Assembly (NCBI GenBank): GCA_964557575.1
Contig: CAZLBC010000002.1
Location: 124,001 to 188,000 of the forward strand
Direction of reading: 5' to 3'
Source: CAZLBC01 sp964557575
GTDB taxonomy: Bacteria > Planctomycetota > Phycisphaerae > SM23-33
Length of the DNA stretch: 64,000 bases
The translations under genes were made by a program, and so were the position numbers. The notes under the pieces were generated by a model, which was given only the letters and a program-made list of their open reading frames with translations, searched no databases and was not told where the DNA came from. Position 1 is the stretch's first letter, and each line of letters begins with the position of its first letter. Positions 62,238-64,000 of the stretch are shown one piece after another.

Positions 62238-63431
62238 TCAATACAGGAAACCCATCATGAAGAGCGGCCTCTTGTCCCCCGCCGTATCGTCGGCGTGGGC
62301 GAGTATCATCTTCCGGTCCGCCGCGAACCCCTTGAACTGCTCGCGCCCCTTGCCCTTGCCCCCGACCTCGATCACCAGGTCGCCCTTGTCGGACGGCACG
62401 GCGTAGTCCGGCGTTTTGCCGCCGCGCGTCGTCTTCAGGTAGTGGTGCTCGATACCGGCGGCCCGCAGCGCGCCGATGACGAAATCCTCCCGCAGGCCGC
62501 CCACCGCTTCGTCGTACTCCCGGTACAGCAGCCGGCAGGGCAGCGCCATCAGGATCTTCGGCTCTTTCAGCACGTTGGTCCCCCGCGGCATGACGCGGTG
62601 GAGGACGAACGCCTTTTCCAGCAGGTCGGTATAGGCCGTCGCCTTGTACTTGGTGATGCCCAGGTTCCTCGACAGGCAGGAGTAGTTGATCCCGTCTACT
62701 TCCGCGCGACCGACAAAACGCACGAGTGTTCGTATGCGGTCCAGCTCGTCGACCGCGAGCCGCGCCGCGGACGGGATGTCCCTGGTTATGATCGTTTCGA
62801 GGACGTTCCGGAGAAGCGGGAAGACGTCGGGTTCGTCGAGGGACAGCGGCAGCAGCCCGCCCCGGAGGTAATCGTCGAACAGGTGCCCGTACCGCAGGTG
62901 CGCCGGGGTCCATTGCCGGTCGTATACCTGTTCGATGTTCAGGACGGGAAGCGATGCCCCCGTGTTGAAATACAGGTATTCGCGAAATGAAAAGGGCGGC
63001 AGCCTGACGAGCCTGACCCGCCGGGACAGGTCGTGGCTCGAGCCGATCATCCGCAGCGCGACCGAGCTGGTAAAGACGACCCGGACGTCGAGGAAATCGT
63101 ATATCTTCTTCAGGTCTTCGTTGATGCGATCGTGGAAGTGGACCTCGTCGAGAAGGAACAGCGCGGCCCCGTACCGCGCGGCGAGGTGCTTGACGACCGC
63201 GAACAGGTCTCGCTCGCCGAGCGTGTCGAGCGACAGGTAGAAGGCGCCGTCGTGTTCGCACAGGAGCTGTTTGAGGATAACGCTTTTCCCGGCGCCCCGC
63301 GGGCCGACAATGCCGATGAAATGTTTGCCGGTTTCGGTGTGCAGCCTGTCGAACAGGAACCGTTTTTTCGGGTACCGCCGGCCCTGTTCCCCGGCCAGGT
63401 CGTTCAGTTCGAGCAATTCGGCTATATCCAC
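62238..63431 (-). CDS. DUF4143-type AAA ATPase
   Basis: 397 residues from a GTG at 63431 with GGGAGG upstream; the TTG-started longer frame (63464) lacks a site. Walker A GPRGAGKS, Walker B ALFLLDEVHFHD, then FTSSVALRMIG, FSFREYL and a helical middle; the C-terminal DUF4143 domain (SCLSRNLGITKYKATAYTDL; VGGLREDFVIGALRAAG; GGKTPDYAV; DLVIEVGGKGKGREQFKG) holds PDY and IEVGGK residues of a nuclease-like fold. Such ATPases are widespread and probably act in defence or mobile elements, but the role is not established. A palindrome lies upstream. Confidence 0.9.
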   Translation of the reverse strand: MDIAELLELNDLAGEQGRRYPKKRFLFDRLHTETGKHFIGIVGPRGAGKSVILKQLLCEHDGAFYLSLDTLGERDLFAVVKHLAARYGAALFLLDEVHFHDRINEDLKKIYDFLDVRVVFTSSVALRMIGSSHDLSRRVRLVRLPPFSFREYLYFNTGASLPVLNIEQVYDRQWTPAHLRYGHLFDDYLRGGLLPLSLDEPDVFPLLRNVLETIITRDIPSAARLAVDELDRIRTLVRFVGRAEVDGINYSCLSRNLGITKYKATAYTDLLEKAFVLHRVMPRGTNVLKEPKILMALPCRLLYREYDEAVGGLREDFVIGALRAAGIEHHYLKTTRGGKTPDYAVPSDKGDLVIEVGGKGKGREQFKGFAADRKMILAHADDTAGDKRPLFMMGFLY

Positions 63432-63467
63432 GCGCTGTGCCTCCCGCTTACGGTATCGGTGCAATCC

Positions 63468-63521
63468 GTCAAATAATTAAACAAAATGCATATCAATCTG
63501 TCAAATGATTTGACAAAATGC
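63468..63521. promoter_or_regulatory. Paired TCAAAT repeats upstream of the ATPase
   Basis: Two 22-base repeats (63468-63489 and 63500-63521) share 19 positions. The right copy contains the perfect 17-bp palindrome TGTCAAATGATTTGACA (63499-63515). Located 37-90 bp upstream of the ATPase start in an AT-rich spot, it is a good candidate operator. Confidence 0.6.
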
Positions 63522-63551
63522 GGGGGTATGGCTCGGGCGCGCAGCGCGGCG

Positions 63552-64000
63552 TCACTCGCCGAGTATCAGCGTCATCGACTCACGCGGCGCCGGGCAGGCG
63601 GTTGTCCAGACCGCGGCCGTGAAGTCGACCGCCTCCTTGTTGCCGGGCGGCAGGCAGACGACCACCACGTCGACCTCCCTGCCGCGCAGCGCGTCGGTCA
63701 CGGGGAAGAAGCAGGTGTTGTTCGCGGCGGTCTGCCGCGGCCCGGCCTCGAAGACCACCGCCGGGAACGACGGCGCCCGGTGCGGGGCGCCGACGTACGT
63801 TCCGTCGACCCGCAGGGCGGCGAAGGCCTTGTTTCGCCCGTGCTCGCCGTCCAGCGCGACGCACAGGTATGAACCCTTCGGGCTTGCGGCGTCGACGGTC
63901 ACCGTCGCCTGCCGGGCGGCCACGATTGCCGCCTTTCCCGGCGGGGCGAAAAGGGTGCTCGCCGTCCAACCCGCGGCGGCCAGTTGCTTTCCCCTGAAGG
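63552..64000 (-). CDS. C-terminal part of a secreted-type protein, 5' partial
   Basis: The minus-strand frame is open from the right edge to a stop at 63552; about 149 residues are seen. It reads KQLAAAGWTASTLFAPPGKA, then VTVDAASPKGSYLCVALD, YVGAPHRAPSFPAVVFEAGP, RQTAANNTCFFPVTDALRG and a final PRESMTLILGE. The pattern is a beta-rich domain typical of large exported planctomycete proteins. No family recognised. The start lies beyond the window. Confidence 0.6.
   Translation of the reverse strand, partial: FRGKQLAAAGWTASTLFAPPGKAAIVAARQATVTVDAASPKGSYLCVALDGEHGRNKAFAALRVDGTYVGAPHRAPSFPAVVFEAGPRQTAANNTCFFPVTDALRGREVDVVVVCLPPGNKEAVDFTAAVWTTACPAPRESMTLILGE

Overview
This window reads as a high-GC chromosome segment from a member of the Planctomycetota. 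Three surface or secreted proteins carry the LEPR-XLL type N-terminal motif (FEGLESRLMLS, FEPLEQRLFLS; one of the three neighbouring giant genes has lost its start to the window edge, so only two motifs are visible). The rest of the gene content also fits that phylum: sulfatase, PQQ-like propeller proteins, Gfo/Idh oxidoreductase with a Tat signal, NPCBM and SUMF1-like domains, and many secreted carbohydrate-active proteins. A class such as Phycisphaerae is possible but cannot be decided from the sequence.

Layout. 1-18.3 kb: two tandem giant extracellular proteins (the first is cut by the left edge) built from repeated modules, a CARDB-like domain and a shared C-terminal region. 18.4-24.4 kb, minus strand: a membrane protein, then a compact run read sulfatase > unknown (281 aa) > radical SAM > unknown (286 aa) > O-methyltransferase, with overlapping or 12-17 bp junctions. 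24.6-29.7 kb: secreted unknown, GH16 and parallel beta-helix protein. 30-36 kb: DUF433/DUF5615 pair, secreted unknown, PIN-domain pair, methyltransferase-like/PQQ-propeller fusion. 36-43.7 kb: LamG lipoprotein plus large DUF6067-like glycosidase, beta-helix protein, repeat lipoprotein with a clear terminator. 43.9-46.3 kb: HicBA and a GH99-like protein. 46.4-51.7 kb: IclR regulator followed by a very large NPCBM/propeller/haem/SUMF1-like fusion and a TIGR02206-type membrane protein. 51.8-56.4 kb: orphan MoxR ATPase, two VapBC pairs in opposite directions, a broken F5/8-LamG gene, and an internally deleted Gfo/Idh protein. 56.4-64 kb: third LEPR-XLL protein, GH10, broken ThuA-like/SUMF1-like gene, HEPN/MNT pair, DUF4143 ATPase, and the tail of a further secreted protein.

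How the genes fit together. Most intact genes encode export-signal-bearing proteins that bind or cut polysaccharides (GH10, GH16, GH99-like, DUF6067-like, two beta-helix proteins, a Cys-type sulfatase), which suggests a polysaccharide-scavenging lifestyle without a SusC/D system in view. Between them lie six small toxin-antitoxin-type pairs and several truncated or frameshifted genes. Three of these pairs lie between short repeated pieces of neighbouring host genes.

The two most unusual things seen are (i) an about 88-residue module in the first giant protein that occurs in tandem arrays and also as single copies that interrupt other recognisable domains, and (ii) the sulfatase/radical SAM/methyltransferase run with two unrecognised proteins whose hairpin pattern resembles an aromatic-prenyltransferase (PT-barrel) fold.
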